The notes below the pieces were generated by a model. The model had not been told where the DNA came from. It did no database searches and saw only the letters and a program-made list of their open reading frames with translations. The position numbers and the translations under genes were made by a program. A stretch of 64,000 nt of DNA from the NCBI RefSeq assembly GCF_000304475.1, contig NC_018945.1:62001-126000 (forward strand). Reading direction: 5' to 3'. The DNA is from Kazachstania africana CBS 2517. Lineage: Eukaryota > Ascomycota > Saccharomycetes > Saccharomycetales > Saccharomycetaceae. Numbering within the stretch: position 1 is the first letter of the stretch; each line of letters begins with the position of its first letter. Positions 21,424 to 32,001 of this stretch are shown here, piece after piece.

Positions 21424-22401
21424 ATGTTTAGCAGAAAGAAAGTCCAAGGTTTAAAGATCTTAAATATGAATCAACAAGGTCCACCACAAGTTTACGAAAA
21501 AAAACGTAGAAGCAGTGCTATCTCATATATTCCAAACTCTATTCTCAGATTCCTTCAGTTTGCTTCCACTTCCATAGTATTGGGTTTGATTGCATTTGCA
21601 CTTCATTCCTATCACAACCATGGTAGTCGTAGAGCAAATTTTGCTCTAGCTGTAGGTGCTATTGGAGTTTTCTACTGTTTAGCAGTGTTCTTCTTAACGT
21701 TGATAGCTCCCCAATTAGTATTGGGTGGTATCTTTTTAATTGCTGAGATAATCATGACACTTCTATTTTTATGTGGCTTTATTGTTGCAGCTAAAGTATT
21801 TGGTCAGCACTCCTGTGGCACACATGTTGTCTCCAGTTATAATCCAGCGTATGGATCCTTCGCTGATTTCCAGAGTACTGGTGGTCAATATGATCCATTC
21901 AAGGGCACTTACACCACGAAGAGCTACACTAATGCTTGCAGATCCTCTAAGGCTTCGATTGCATTCCTGGGGTTAGCCTTTGTACTTTCAGCGATTTGCT
22001 GTATTTTAATCGGTATCAGAGTGCTGATGCCAATCATTAGGGATTATGGTTCAAGTGGTATTTGGAAGAGTGGTACTTCCATTGGAGCAAAACTACAACG
22101 TGCAACAGGTCTGGACTTGTCTACTAGACCAGGCAGAACATACGGTACTGGTTACAGACAGGATGTCGAAACTGCTGGTATGCCTCCTGAGGAGCCCGGT
22201 GTTTCTGGTATGACCACTCAGAATCACCGTGTGGTTGACCAACACACACTATCTACTGGTGAATCAACAACTAATACATATAATCAAGAAAAATACAACG
22301 AGCCACAAGGCGTTCCAAACAGAAGAGTTGAGAGCGGCAACACCGCAGTTAACACAGGAATCAATACTGCCCGCGGTCCCAACACAGCTGTTGTTGATTA
22401 A
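21424..22401 (+). CDS. four-span membrane protein, YDL218W family
   Basis: Homologue of uncharacterised YDL218W (317 residues); here 325 residues. Four hydrophobic spans are visible at about residues 40-62, 72-98, 100-127 and 180-205. A Cys-containing loop between spans three and four and a hydrophilic C-terminal tail complete a MARVEL-like topology. The ATG at 21424 is the first in frame; a second at 21466 (MNQQGPP) is a possible start. Function is unknown; membrane association is inferred. Placement between DTD1 and TIM22 matches YDL219W-YDL217C and supports orthology. Confidence 0.88.
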   Translation: MFSRKKVQGLKILNMNQQGPPQVYEKKRRSSAISYIPNSILRFLQFASTSIVLGLIAFALHSYHNHGSRRANFALAVGAIGVFYCLAVFFLTLIAPQLVLGGIFLIAEIIMTLLFLCGFIVAAKVFGQHSCGTHVVSSYNPAYGSFADFQSTGGQYDPFKGTYTTKSYTNACRSSKASIAFLGLAFVLSAICCILIGIRVLMPIIRDYGSSGIWKSGTSIGAKLQRATGLDLSTRPGRTYGTGYRQDVETAGMPPEEPGVSGMTTQNHRVVDQHTLSTGESTTNTYNQEKYNEPQGVPNRRVESGNTAVNTGINTARGPNTAVVD

Positions 22402-23011
22402 TTATATTGTCTTTCGATTGAAGATTTAATGGATAATTTATTTCAGTTTCTAATAATACATCTTTATTTTTTGAATAAGAATTGCTTAATGTCTTTTGCA
22501 TTCTAATTATATAATTTTTGAAAGATTCAAAATATATCTCAGTTTAATGTTATACTTCAGTTCAACCTTTGTGAATTATATATGTTCAATATCATAATTT
22601 TCCAAATATTTTGTAATTAGTATTTTAATGTTGTAGTTGGAACCTACCAAGATATTATTAATATAATTTATACCAAGCTCGATCTTCTAAAAACGTTTTA
22701 TATACTTTTATACAGCCATGTATTGACTATTGTTCCCTATATCTCCAATACACAGCATTTTTAGACATCTAGATATCATTTCTGGAAGAAAGAAGCCGTT
22801 GAGATTATTAAGGATGTAAACAGTAAATGAAGTACGAGGCATCTTCTTAAGGACGGCTAACCTTTGGCATTCTGACACACATCGAGATGAATAGAGTAGA
22901 ATAGTAAATTTGAACATGCCATACACTTCATAGCTGATCTTACATAAGGTCATTGGCTAAGCATCCTAGCATTAACTGCCAAACTTCGACCTCTATTAAA
23001 ATAATATTACA
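22402..23011. other. YDL218W-TIM22 convergent intergenic region
   Basis: 610 very AT-rich bases between two convergent genes. Short ORFs here show no recognisable similarity. It probably contains two terminators only. Confidence 0.5.
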
Positions 23012-23593
23012 CTATTCTTTAAAATCATTAGGAGGCGGTCTACCATCTTCACTCCTAAGGTACAGGTCAATTGCAGCAGAAAATAGTGCAAACCCTGCAC
23101 AACCAAAAAGAGCTGCTTGTGGACCGCCATTGTACGCAAGCCCGCCACCAGTGATACATCCAGCTGTAATACCGTTGTAAATGTCATTTTTGGCCCTCGT
23201 TGATTCGACAACACATTCAACTCCAGCATATATCAAACCCAAATAACCAAAATTCTTGGCACTAGAGTATGATTTTTTACCCATATCAGAGAATTGCAAT
23301 TTCATTTGTTGCTTGAAAGGGAGCTCTGCAATTTTATCCATTGGATTTACACCAGCCTGTGGCAGATGTATAGGAGAATCATACGCCATTGATGACATAA
23401 ATAGACCAAAGACACCACCCAGAGCAAAACCAGTGACCCCACTGAGCGCTGCTTTCCCAGGACATGAAGTCATAAAATTCATCATTGCTTGAGCGCCTCT
23501 TTCAGCCTGGTCTTCCGGTGACAATTGCGAAAACGCTACATTTGTACCTGCCGGAGGCCTCACTAAGTCCAGCCCAAATCCCTGATATACCAT
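23012..23593 (-). CDS. TIM22: mitochondrial inner membrane translocase channel Tim22
   Basis: Core of the TIM22 complex, which inserts carrier proteins into the mitochondrial inner membrane. It is 193 residues (207 in S. cerevisiae). The Tim17/22/23 fold is visible: Gly-rich segment GVTGFALGGVFGLFMSSM, the conserved Cys in TSCPGKAA and the paired Cys region near YAGVECVVES, followed by YNGITAGCITGGGLAYNGG. Three to four membrane spans are implied. ATG at 23593 gives MVYQGFGLDLVRP, the family start. RRI1 lies upstream on the same strand, as in YDL217C-YDL216C. Confidence 0.96.
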   Translation of the reverse strand: MVYQGFGLDLVRPPAGTNVAFSQLSPEDQAERGAQAMMNFMTSCPGKAALSGVTGFALGGVFGLFMSSMAYDSPIHLPQAGVNPMDKIAELPFKQQMKLQFSDMGKKSYSSAKNFGYLGLIYAGVECVVESTRAKNDIYNGITAGCITGGGLAYNGGPQAALFGCAGFALFSAAIDLYLRSEDGRPPPNDFKE

Positions 23594-23828
23594 CCTAAAC
23601 CAAGAATAGCACGACTCAATTAAGATATCAGCATCTTACTCCATGACTTAAAATATCAAACGGAGTTTTTTCAGATATTGATGCCCGCTCCCTATTTGCG
23701 AGACAAGTATAGCTCTTTTATAAGAATATATATATATATGTATATGCGTCGTTTTTAAAATGGTTAATGAATTATTTATGTGCGAGCTAGGCCACAGTAT
23801 GCACCTCTTAGTGAATATATAACGTGGT

Positions 23829-25298
23829 TTATAAAGTAAACGCATCCTTGTAAAACCTTAATTTTTTATATTCTTCAATTTTGAGGCGAAAGAGAGCTTG
23901 TTTACTGCTGATGTAGTTCGATCGAAGTTGCCCCTTCTGTAAAGCCATAGTCACATTGTTAATAGTTCCAGAATGATTGTTCTTCAAAGAATGTTTTTCA
24001 TAGTCTATAACATGAGTCTCACTCTCCATATTAGATCGTTCAGTGCCGCTGAGCAGGTTGTTTTCTAAATCTCTTTGGGCAACATCAGTTCTTCTTGTGT
24101 TTTGCACGGGTAGCTGAGGAAAATGTGACAGGCTGGATGTTGTCGTTGGTCCAGGTGCATCCATCACGGTATATAGGCTACTTGAAGCGCTGCCAAGGTC
24201 AAATTCAATGCCACTCGAACTATCTCTTTCCATATCGATATCACTTTCTTCGTTCCCACTGGACATCAAGTGGAGCAGGGAACTTGTACTTTTATTTCTG
24301 TGACCTCGGTCTAATAGAGGTATATGTGCACTGGCATCTTTATTCCTGGGGTTTTCCCTGGGGGAATCATATATCCTAAATTTATTATTTCGCTCAGATG
24401 TCCTGGACCTCAGATTTTGGACATCTTCTTCTACCAGCTCATTGTAGTTACTAACCTGTTTCATATTATCAAGTAAGTTCTTCAGTAAAAGATATTCACC
24501 ATTTAAATTGATGTTTGATATTTTCAAATTAAGTGTAGTTTCATCTACCAGTTTATTTAAAGCAGAATCAAAAACATACAAGGGTAGTTGGTAAGATTGT
24601 AGTACATCATTTTCCTTTATAGTTCTGAATGCGCCCATGCAAATTTTCTTCTCCTTTAAGCTTTTTATAGGATCCACAACTATTGCTAAATATGGATCTT
24701 GATAGGACTGATTTAAATCCTGCGTTGTCATATCAATATTACTCAGCCAACAGTTGTAATCTGGATGAGAATGATACCAGCCCACAATATTGTTATTTTT
24801 TTGGGCAAACTCACTTACATACTGTACCATGTATTCATATGATTCAGACTGAGCATTAACTCTTGTTTCTGTGCCTTGAACTGGTAATTTAAAACTGTCA
24901 AATATGATAAATTGTGAAGCTACCGTCATGCCCAGTAACATACCCATAACTTCAATTCGATTACCTTCGATGGAGTGATTCAATATTTGTTCACAGGCCA
25001 GTTTTGATATCAATACACTATCATAATATTGTGCGTCTACTTCCAGCTTTTCTCGTTCATTCTGCTTGTAATTATTACATTCTCTGATAATCTCATCTTG
25101 ATTCGGATCAAATATAAGGGGAACATTTTCCGAAAGATCGTCTGTTGATGCAGATGCAGACAAACTTGGTCTTAGTATGCTCTTAGTTGTCCTTAGTCCA
25201 TTTATATGATCAAAAAATTCATTCTCTCGTTGCTCTTGTATATATTCTTCTTTCAAAAATCTGTTCAATTCAGCCACAGATTTTGTTGGAAGAGACAT
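23829..25298 (-). CDS. RRI1: COP9 signalosome catalytic subunit Rri1/Csn5
   Basis: JAMM metalloisopeptidase that removes the NEDD8-like Rub1 from cullin Cdc53. It is 489 residues from the ATG at 25298 (about 440 in S. cerevisiae). The zinc motif is intact: EVMGMLLG supplies the upstream Glu, and HSHPDYNCWLSNID supplies the H-x-H-x7-S-x2-D ligands. The C-terminal third is a Ser-rich, poorly conserved extension ending in a basic segment. A CGGGTAA Reb1-type site at 25412-25418 lies about 115 bases upstream. Confidence 0.94.
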   Translation of the reverse strand: MSLPTKSVAELNRFLKEEYIQEQRENEFFDHINGLRTTKSILRPSLSASASTDDLSENVPLIFDPNQDEIIRECNNYKQNEREKLEVDAQYYDSVLISKLACEQILNHSIEGNRIEVMGMLLGMTVASQFIIFDSFKLPVQGTETRVNAQSESYEYMVQYVSEFAQKNNNIVGWYHSHPDYNCWLSNIDMTTQDLNQSYQDPYLAIVVDPIKSLKEKKICMGAFRTIKENDVLQSYQLPLYVFDSALNKLVDETTLNLKISNINLNGEYLLLKNLLDNMKQVSNYNELVEEDVQNLRSRTSERNNKFRIYDSPRENPRNKDASAHIPLLDRGHRNKSTSSLLHLMSSGNEESDIDMERDSSSGIEFDLGSASSSLYTVMDAPGPTTTSSLSHFPQLPVQNTRRTDVAQRDLENNLLSGTERSNMESETHVIDYEKHSLKNNHSGTINNVTMALQKGQLRSNYISSKQALFRLKIEEYKKLRFYKDAFTL

Positions 25299-25411
25299 CT
25301 TAATCACTACCCCGCACAACTAAGATCCTAGATAGCAGTATCGGTATTCTATGAAGTGACTTCTTCCTCTTTATTCTCTCACTCATAACTTTCAGACTAG
25401 ACTATGAAAAT

Positions 25412-25418
25412 CGGGTAA
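25412..25418 (-). promoter_or_regulatory. Reb1-type site upstream of RRI1
   Basis: CGGGTAA on the plus strand (TTACCCG on the minus strand) matches the Reb1 core. It is 114 bases before the RRI1 ATG. Confidence 0.5.
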
Positions 25419-25495
25419 AAATCGAAGGAAGTTCGATATTTTTTTTATTTGAAAATAAATTGGAATATATAATATTTATTTTATATGAAGATAAA

Positions 25496-28400
25496 TTATA
25501 GCTTGACTATATTATCAGCATCTCTTCTTAACTCTCCAATGAATTCTAAGAACTTGCCAATATTCACATCGATACCATTCGCATAAACAAATGAGCTTGC
25601 CAGGTAACTAGATAATAGCACTTTCAAATATGCTTCAGGGATATTTTCCAGAATCTTCTTCGGGCCTGCCACTTCAATAAGTAAGTTTGGTATAATTTTG
25701 TTCAATAATAGATAATTTCTTAATTTGATATCATTTAACCACAACTCCTCAGATGCTACGAGATCGTCATTGAGCTTATTAATTGTCGACGACAGGGTGT
25801 TGGATACTTCCGATATTGGAATACCTGTTGCTTGGTTAACCTTCCATAACTGTGTAAATTCTTGTTGTGCATTAAACCTGATTTTTTGTTGAACTTCATT
25901 AACGTAGTTATTATATAGCTTAGTGGTAGTTTTGTTAACTTCACTTCCAATGAATTTGTTGACAAAATCATTGTCATCTAATGCCAAGGAAGCTAAAACC
26001 TCTAAAGAGGATGAGGTAACACCACCCTTATTTGCTGATGCATCTTTGAATAGTATACAACCGTGAGATTCTAGTGCGACTTTTGCTGGTTGAGTTATGA
26101 AAAGGTTGGCACCTTCTACTATGTAAGGGATTTTGGATTTACCAGTTTTGTCATCAATAAAACTATTTAAATTGGTTAAGTTGATAGAGTTAGGTCTCCC
26201 ACCACAAGGAACAAAAAGATCAACATGGTCAACAAACTTGAAAATTTGCGTGTGGAAAATGTTTCTAAATGTTGTGCCATTAGCAACTATGGTTCCATTT
26301 GGTAGCATAATATCCATATCATCAATTGAAACAAAGAAACCTAATTTACTCAATTTTGACAAGTCAAAGTTGGATACAGTTTTCCTGAAAGAGGCCAACC
26401 TCTTCAATTCGTCCTTGTCAATACCTTTAGGATCACAGAGAACACCAGAGCCATCTAGGATACCAACATAAACTTCATTGTCGCTGGAGAGTAAAATTTC
26501 ATTTGATCCTAGATCTCCATCTGGTCCACCAGTTTGGAATTTGGCTATTTTTGATTTCCACAAATTCAAAGTATCGTAGATTTTTTCTACATAACTTCTG
26601 ACACCGATTGAGGTCATACCATATTTGTCATGTGGTATACCACCTAATGATTGACTTTTACCTGTTAAAAATGATTTCCACCATGGACAACCTCTCTTAC
26701 GAGCATGTTGGGTAGCCCAGTTTACAAACCCAGCAGAGCCTTCATCAGGACCTAAGAATAGGATCTCTTCCTTATCTAATAAATCAATATAGTTCTCCTT
26801 TAATGGATCTTGAATTAAAATATCAATCAATGCATCAATATACTGTGTAAACGCGATGAATGTTTCAGCTTTGTCTATTAACCCTGGATTAAGTAAAATG
26901 ACACCTTTAGAGCCACCTTCTGGAAGATCTTTATTTTTCTTTTGTTGTGTAGCAGCCAGTTGATAGTTTTCGTCGATGACACTTTTCGAGTTTACGTCAA
27001 AAATGTCTTGAGTCCTTGAGCAGACTATTCTTATGCCACCCCTGGCAATATCCCTAAATCTGATATGAAATCCTTTGAAAGTACTACCAATAATAAAAAA
27101 TATACCATAGGGAATCTCTGGATATTCAATTATGGGCATAATTATCTTAGGATCCAACCTGAAGGAGATGGCAACTTTCCTTGTGAAGAAAAAATTAGTT
27201 TTTAAAATCGATTTATTGAAAAGGTTTAACGTTTGAAGAATTAATAAATCAGGTGAATCGTTTGGTAAAAATTTATTCAAATAGGCTTCAAATTCCTGAT
27301 CATTCTGGAATGGTTCCAATTTTGATAATCTCTTGTATGATAAAGTTGCTTCGATATTTTCATTGACATTCTGATAGTAATGTGTTTCGGCAAAATTTTT
27401 ATACAATTTGGATACGATCTTATAGTGTTTCATCAAACAATTATTAATCATTATTTGAGTAAACGTTTCATTTCTTAATTTTTTTTTGAAGTTGGTAATA
27501 ATTTCCAGAGTGCAAGTATCATTAGCTTTTGGGTTTAAAGCATTGAGTAAATTATTATAGTCAGAGCCTAATCGATTAATAAAGTGATTTATGAAAATTG
27601 AACCAATATGTGCGTATATTGCCTCCTGTGGAGAAAATTGACGTTGTTCAAACACTTTTATAAATGAATGGTTAGGAATTGTATACAATAACGAAGCTTC
27701 TCTTTCAATTTGCTTTATTGATAATTCTAAATCATGAGGTAAAAGAGATGGACATTGTTGTGACTTGTTTAAATAAATTGAAAAAATGATAACATTAGTT
27801 GCCTTAGATAGATTAAAAGATTCAACATAAAACTTTGATGGTCTCAATTTATAATAATGGAATAAAGAATTTAGAGAAGAGTAGTAATTTTTGGTTGTAA
27901 ATCTTTTATAAGCGACAAGTAGTCTAATTTCATCCTTATTTTCAACCGAATGGGCAGTTTTTATGATAGGACCTTCTCGTTCCTGTACCAAGTTTAGCAA
28001 ACGACCGTAAAGCTTTTTATTTTCAATAGAAGACATCGTTGATAAGGTTAAATCACTAATACTGTCAATATCGCCGTTAGCTAACTGCTCGGGGGTAATA
28101 TAGGTACCATGACCGTCGATATCAGGTGGTTCCGGAAATTGTGTATCATAAATGAATGTTAATTTCAATTCACTTTCCGGAGACCAAAATGACAATAATC
28201 TGGGACAAGGCTTCAGTTTATTATCAAGAAATAGATTGTCTACCTCGGTATCCAATTCATAAGCAGGAAAGGACAATAAGTCCCTTGAATTTGTTTTACC
28301 GTCGGAATTTGATTCCATTAGAATAGCATGATTAGTTCCTGGATCTTTAAAAATTTTGTTCTTAATATTGAAACACTTATGAACACCCTTACGTTTACCT

Positions 28401-28819
28401 TTTGAATCGTCTTCACTTTTATCGAGTTGTTGTTGGAGACGTTCTTTCTCTGAAGTTACATGTTCAGGAGATTTGTAAAGATTCAATTTAATGTATGAAT
28501 CCAATTTTGAAGCATAAAGTGAGTTAATTAAATTAGCCACCATTTCTGGTTTTTCTTTTGAGAAAAACAAGTCATCGATTCCTAAGGAATTGTAAAACCA
28601 ATTAACCTCATATTCTATTAACTCGTCAGGAATAAAACCTTGTTGATCCAGGAGATCGATCACTTGTTCACGCTGTAGGTCCTTCGCAGAATAATCGAAA
28701 ACGTGGTAGTCAGATAGCGACGATATAGAAAGGCTTGAAATGTCAACAGGGAGGCTAATATTGTTCCTATTATGATTGCTGGTGGTGTCACCATTCAATA
28801 CATTGGAAATCAATGTCAT
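25496..28819 (-). CDS. GDH2: NAD-dependent glutamate dehydrogenase
   Basis: Mitochondrial/cytosolic NAD-GDH that converts glutamate to 2-oxoglutarate and ammonia for nitrogen catabolism. It is 1107 residues (1092 in S. cerevisiae). Near-identical blocks run through the protein: the N-terminal ISSLSDYHVFD and DLQREQVIDLLDQQGF, and the catalytic core with GFHIRFRDIARGGIRIV, PEGGSKGVILLNPG, the FLGPDEGSAGFVNWAT segment and KFQTGGPDGDLGSNEI. PYIVEGANLFITQPAK follows near the end. The C-terminal LASSFVYANGIDVNIGKFLEF is retained. The ATG at 28819 fits. PRR2 lies upstream on the same strand, matching YDL215C-YDL214C. Confidence 0.98.
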   Translation of the reverse strand: MTLISNVLNGDTTSNHNRNNISLPVDISSLSISSLSDYHVFDYSAKDLQREQVIDLLDQQGFIPDELIEYEVNWFYNSLGIDDLFFSKEKPEMVANLINSLYASKLDSYIKLNLYKSPEHVTSEKERLQQQLDKSEDDSKGKRKGVHKCFNIKNKIFKDPGTNHAILMESNSDGKTNSRDLLSFPAYELDTEVDNLFLDNKLKPCPRLLSFWSPESELKLTFIYDTQFPEPPDIDGHGTYITPEQLANGDIDSISDLTLSTMSSIENKKLYGRLLNLVQEREGPIIKTAHSVENKDEIRLLVAYKRFTTKNYYSSLNSLFHYYKLRPSKFYVESFNLSKATNVIIFSIYLNKSQQCPSLLPHDLELSIKQIEREASLLYTIPNHSFIKVFEQRQFSPQEAIYAHIGSIFINHFINRLGSDYNNLLNALNPKANDTCTLEIITNFKKKLRNETFTQIMINNCLMKHYKIVSKLYKNFAETHYYQNVNENIEATLSYKRLSKLEPFQNDQEFEAYLNKFLPNDSPDLLILQTLNLFNKSILKTNFFFTRKVAISFRLDPKIIMPIIEYPEIPYGIFFIIGSTFKGFHIRFRDIARGGIRIVCSRTQDIFDVNSKSVIDENYQLAATQQKKNKDLPEGGSKGVILLNPGLIDKAETFIAFTQYIDALIDILIQDPLKENYIDLLDKEEILFLGPDEGSAGFVNWATQHARKRGCPWWKSFLTGKSQSLGGIPHDKYGMTSIGVRSYVEKIYDTLNLWKSKIAKFQTGGPDGDLGSNEILLSSDNEVYVGILDGSGVLCDPKGIDKDELKRLASFRKTVSNFDLSKLSKLGFFVSIDDMDIMLPNGTIVANGTTFRNIFHTQIFKFVDHVDLFVPCGGRPNSINLTNLNSFIDDKTGKSKIPYIVEGANLFITQPAKVALESHGCILFKDASANKGGVTSSSLEVLASLALDDNDFVNKFIGSEVNKTTTKLYNNYVNEVQQKIRFNAQQEFTQLWKVNQATGIPISEVSNTLSSTINKLNDDLVASEELWLNDIKLRNYLLLNKIIPNLLIEVAGPKKILENIPEAYLKVLLSSYLASSFVYANGIDVNIGKFLEFIGELRRDADNIVKL

Positions 28820-29357
28820 ATTCTACTTGTGATAACTAGTTGCCGTTTTCTTTTTTGTGGTGACTCTCTCTACAAGAAACAATATCTTCTTTTTCAAAAG
28901 CTGAAGTGACTTCCTTTTGAATATATATATATTTGGACTTATATCTATTTGTGTATAGAAGTCATGCGTTTCGCACACACCCAATGACCAATAAATAACC
29001 GCCCATTTAAGAACAGCCTTTCCAGTTGAGCCAACATGCCTTACATTTCCCTTTCACGAGGAAAGACCCAAAGAAGCACCTCTTGCGTCAACTGAAAACA
29101 CCATCGAGTGGCTGTGCTGATGGCGGGTTACCCAGAATTTCTTTGTTATATCGGTCGTCTTTTTGTGTGACGTTTCTGTCAATTTTTTGCGGGGGGGGGA
29201 AGGCCGCCACAGAAAAATTACGCAGCCCCGGTGAATGTGCCGCTTCTCTCTCCGTTTCTTTCTCCGTGTGAGGAGATACATCTCCGAGATCACGTGAGCA
29301 TAGCCTTCACGCTCTTCCTGTCACTGGCATCAGTGTGACGGAACGACAGCTATTCAA
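28820..29357. promoter_or_regulatory. GDH2 promoter region
   Basis: 538 bases between the GDH2 start and the PRR2 end. An E-box ATCACGTG lies at 29289-29296 and a nine-base run of G occurs near 29191. Overlapping ORFs on both strands have no recognisable similarity and are regarded as chance. Confidence 0.45.
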
Positions 29358-30800
29358 TCAACAGAAGTCACCAATATGTGACATGGTATCACGTACCTTT
29401 GTGTGGGTATGGTTCAGACCGGGCTTATTATCCGTACAGTATTCCAGATGTTGGATCCAGTCTAGTGACAGTATTTGATCAATACTTGGTCTGCAATGAG
29501 GTGAAATTTCTAGCATCTGTAAAATTAGAGGCTGTGCTTCTTTATCAATTTTTCCGAGTAGTCTCATTGGACCAAATAACGACTCAGTATTAAGCAGTTG
29601 TTTATGGTATGTATATTCGTTGTAATATGGTGTTCTGCGAACCAATTCATTCAAGGAATTGAAATTCCTTTCCATACAAAAATTCTGGAAATTTAAATCT
29701 TTCAATTGTGGATATTTCCAAGGAAACTTGTGAAGTCGCATACAAGTAAATACTATCCCGCAGGACCAGACATCTACTGCTCTGGGATCGTATGACTCAA
29801 AAATATAGCATTCTGGAGACAGGTACGGGTCACTTCCTAAGACACCCTTTGCCATTATTGTCAGTTGGTCATTGAATGGAGACTTGAAAACTACTGCCGC
29901 ACCAAAATCAATAATTTTAAGAATTCCTTGATTGTTTATGACTAGATTATCTAATTTTAAATCTCTATGAGCTATTCCTAACTCATGCAAATACATCACC
30001 CCATTTAGAAGTTGTTTGAAATAACAACAGGATTCATTATATGACATGCATTTCGACATTACTATGGCAAAGAGATCAAACTCCATATATTCCATTATAG
30101 TCAAATAAGTGTCATCCGTAGCCATAATTTCAACTGTCTTAATAATATTTTCGTGGTCCAAAATCTTCGAAATACAATATTCCGATCTGATTTTATTCAA
30201 ATGATAGCGACAAGTGTTGTAATTATGTTGCATTCTTCTAGAGGAGCTTTCATTATGCCATGACTTCTCCAATTTAAATGGATGGAACTGTTTCATTGCA
30301 AATATTTTATTCTCTTTGAAATTTTTAACCATTTTCACTTCTCCACCTGATCCAGACCCAATTGCACTTCCCATTACTTTATACTTCTTATTAAATTCGC
30401 ACAAATAATCTCTCCTCTGTTTGGTTGAATTTGCTTTCAAATTTCTCTTGAATTTGTTGATTGATATTTTGAATCTGTCATGTACGTTTAACACGCTAGG
30501 TGATTCAATTACATTCGAACTAATAAAACTCATATTTTCAGGTAAATCATAGCTATTCGAACTTCTTGTGGCCATTACACTAATAATTGTCTCTCGATTC
30601 TCGTAATTGTTCAAATCACCAAATATACTGATATTAGTCGCACTCTCTGAGGACGTGGTTTCATTATAATCGTCCATATTCACTTCATCAAACGTAGCAT
30701 AATTTTGTATCACGTTAACTTGGCATACATCGTCAGAAATGTGAGATATATCACCAGATTTAACCATAGTTTGTTTACCAATGCAAGATAGAGGTCCCAT
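29358..30800 (-). CDS. PRR2: Npr1/Hal5-family protein kinase Prr2
   Basis: Fungal-specific Ser/Thr kinase of the Npr1/Prr2/Hal family, which regulates plasma-membrane transporters and pheromone signalling. It is 480 residues, much shorter than S. cerevisiae Prr2 (699), the difference lying in the N-terminal regulatory region. The kinase domain spans about residues 125-455. It has G-loop GSGSGGEV, lysine in FAMKQF, catalytic loop HRDLKLDN, DFG in IDFGAA and SPE in place of APE (DPYLSPE). All catalytic residues are present, so activity is expected. Naming as PRR2 rather than NPR1 is by synteny (YDL214C); both descend from the same ancestral locus. Confidence 0.88.
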   Translation of the reverse strand: MGPLSCIGKQTMVKSGDISHISDDVCQVNVIQNYATFDEVNMDDYNETTSSESATNISIFGDLNNYENRETIISVMATRSSNSYDLPENMSFISSNVIESPSVLNVHDRFKISINKFKRNLKANSTKQRRDYLCEFNKKYKVMGSAIGSGSGGEVKMVKNFKENKIFAMKQFHPFKLEKSWHNESSSRRMQHNYNTCRYHLNKIRSEYCISKILDHENIIKTVEIMATDDTYLTIMEYMEFDLFAIVMSKCMSYNESCCYFKQLLNGVMYLHELGIAHRDLKLDNLVINNQGILKIIDFGAAVVFKSPFNDQLTIMAKGVLGSDPYLSPECYIFESYDPRAVDVWSCGIVFTCMRLHKFPWKYPQLKDLNFQNFCMERNFNSLNELVRRTPYYNEYTYHKQLLNTESLFGPMRLLGKIDKEAQPLILQMLEISPHCRPSIDQILSLDWIQHLEYCTDNKPGLNHTHTKVRDTMSHIGDFC

Positions 30801-31155
30801 GATGGAAAGCAATGTTTGTGTTGAATATGCCCAGTGAAGTAATGAGCATCAATCTCTCAATGCGTAAGCATCGCATCACGTTCAATAAACCATGTCTATG
30901 TCTTATATTACAGTTTTCTTGATCAAGATTCCCCTATAAATTGGGGATAAATAGTTCAACACATGTAGTCTTCAGGGCCATTCTTTTTTTCAAAGGGTAT
31001 TCGTTATTTTCGAAGTCGTTATGAAGCTTGTGTCTTTTTTTTTTCAGCGTGTGGCTTTAGTAGCAGTAACAGAGAAAAATATGCTTAGCACTTTTGTCTA
31101 TTAGTTGTACAAAATCTGAGACTCATTATATACATATATTATTGAGATGCAGTTA
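30801..31155. promoter_or_regulatory. PRR2 promoter region
   Basis: 355 bases between the PRR2 start and the NOP6 end, AT-rich with short poly(T) tracts. No distinct element or gene was recognised. Confidence 0.4.
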
Positions 31156-31785
31156 CTATTGTAGTAATTTGGCTCTGTCTGGGTGAAGGCCTTGTGCAGT
31201 AGTTGCGGTGGATGTGGACCCACTTTCTGGTTTTTTCAATCCACCTTCTTTGATTAGTTTTGTCAGTCTCTCCCGACGTTCTTCTTCAAATTTCAAATTT
31301 TTATTCTTCAATTTCTCTAATCTCTGTTGACTGTTACCACCACCACCAACGGTTAGCTCTACATTTATCTTTTTATCTCTAATAGACGTTCTGTGTTGTA
31401 ACAAAGCAACGTCCATACGTCTTTGAATTGTCTTAGGATCTTTATCACCATCAAACTCTAAAAAGGCAATACCTTTATCCTGCCTTATTCTAATTTGGTC
31501 TGGGGCACTTGACTTGAAATGTGCTTGTAATTCAGTTGAAGTGACATCTCGAGGTAACCCACCAACGAAAATAAGAAATCTATTTGCCCTGGAGCTATCA
31601 TCTCTTCTTCCTTTACCCTTACGGCCTCTACGTGTCTTTCTTTTCTTCTTTGGTGGGTCATTAGTAGATGGATTTAATTCTTCATTAGTTCTTTTCTGGG
31701 ACTCTTGTTCCTTTTCTTCTTTAGTTTTTCTGAACTCTAAGGCCTTCTGTTGCTTCTTCGTTAGTTGTTTAGGTTTTTCAGACAT
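31156..31785 (-). CDS. NOP6: RNA-binding ribosome biogenesis factor Nop6
   Basis: Nucleolar factor of 40S subunit biogenesis, 209 residues (225 in S. cerevisiae). The N terminus is Lys/Glu-rich, with the basic stretch KKKRKTRRGRKGKGRR. An RRM follows with RFLIFVGGLPRDV (RNP2) and GIAFLEFDG (RNP1). The C terminus is charged and probably helical. Its promoter carries PAC and RRPE elements, the typical pair of ribosome-biogenesis genes. Order PRR2-NOP6 matches YDL214C-YDL213C. Confidence 0.94.
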   Translation of the reverse strand: MSEKPKQLTKKQQKALEFRKTKEEKEQESQKRTNEELNPSTNDPPKKKRKTRRGRKGKGRRDDSSRANRFLIFVGGLPRDVTSTELQAHFKSSAPDQIRIRQDKGIAFLEFDGDKDPKTIQRRMDVALLQHRTSIRDKKINVELTVGGGGNSQQRLEKLKNKNLKFEEERRERLTKLIKEGGLKKPESGSTSTATTAQGLHPDRAKLLQ

Positions 31786-31817
31786 TATTAGCTTGGATAT
31801 TTATGTTCAGTATTGTC

Positions 31818-31857
31818 GATGAGATGAGACGACCTTCATAATCACAGAAAATTTTTC
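31818..31857 (-). promoter_or_regulatory. PAC and RRPE elements of NOP6
   Basis: Two overlapping GATGAG PAC cores at 31818-31823 and 31823-31828 are followed by an RRPE-like GAAAATTTTTC at 31847-31857. All lie 33-73 bases upstream of the NOP6 ATG. GTCACGTG at 31908-31915 lies further upstream. Confidence 0.6.
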
Positions 31858-32001
31858 AATTTTTGTCAAATTTGATTTTTTTTTTTCGTCACAAGAATTT
31901 TTAAAAAGTCACGTGAAAGTTAAGTGACAATCGAAAGCTCGATGGTATATCCTGTTAAATACTATATATGACACAGGCATAATAGGCTAATCATGAAGTT
32001 T

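Noticed and set aside
29026..29293. overlapping ORFs on both strands upstream of GDH2
   Set aside because: They lie in the GDH2 promoter, mirror each other and have no recognisable domain.
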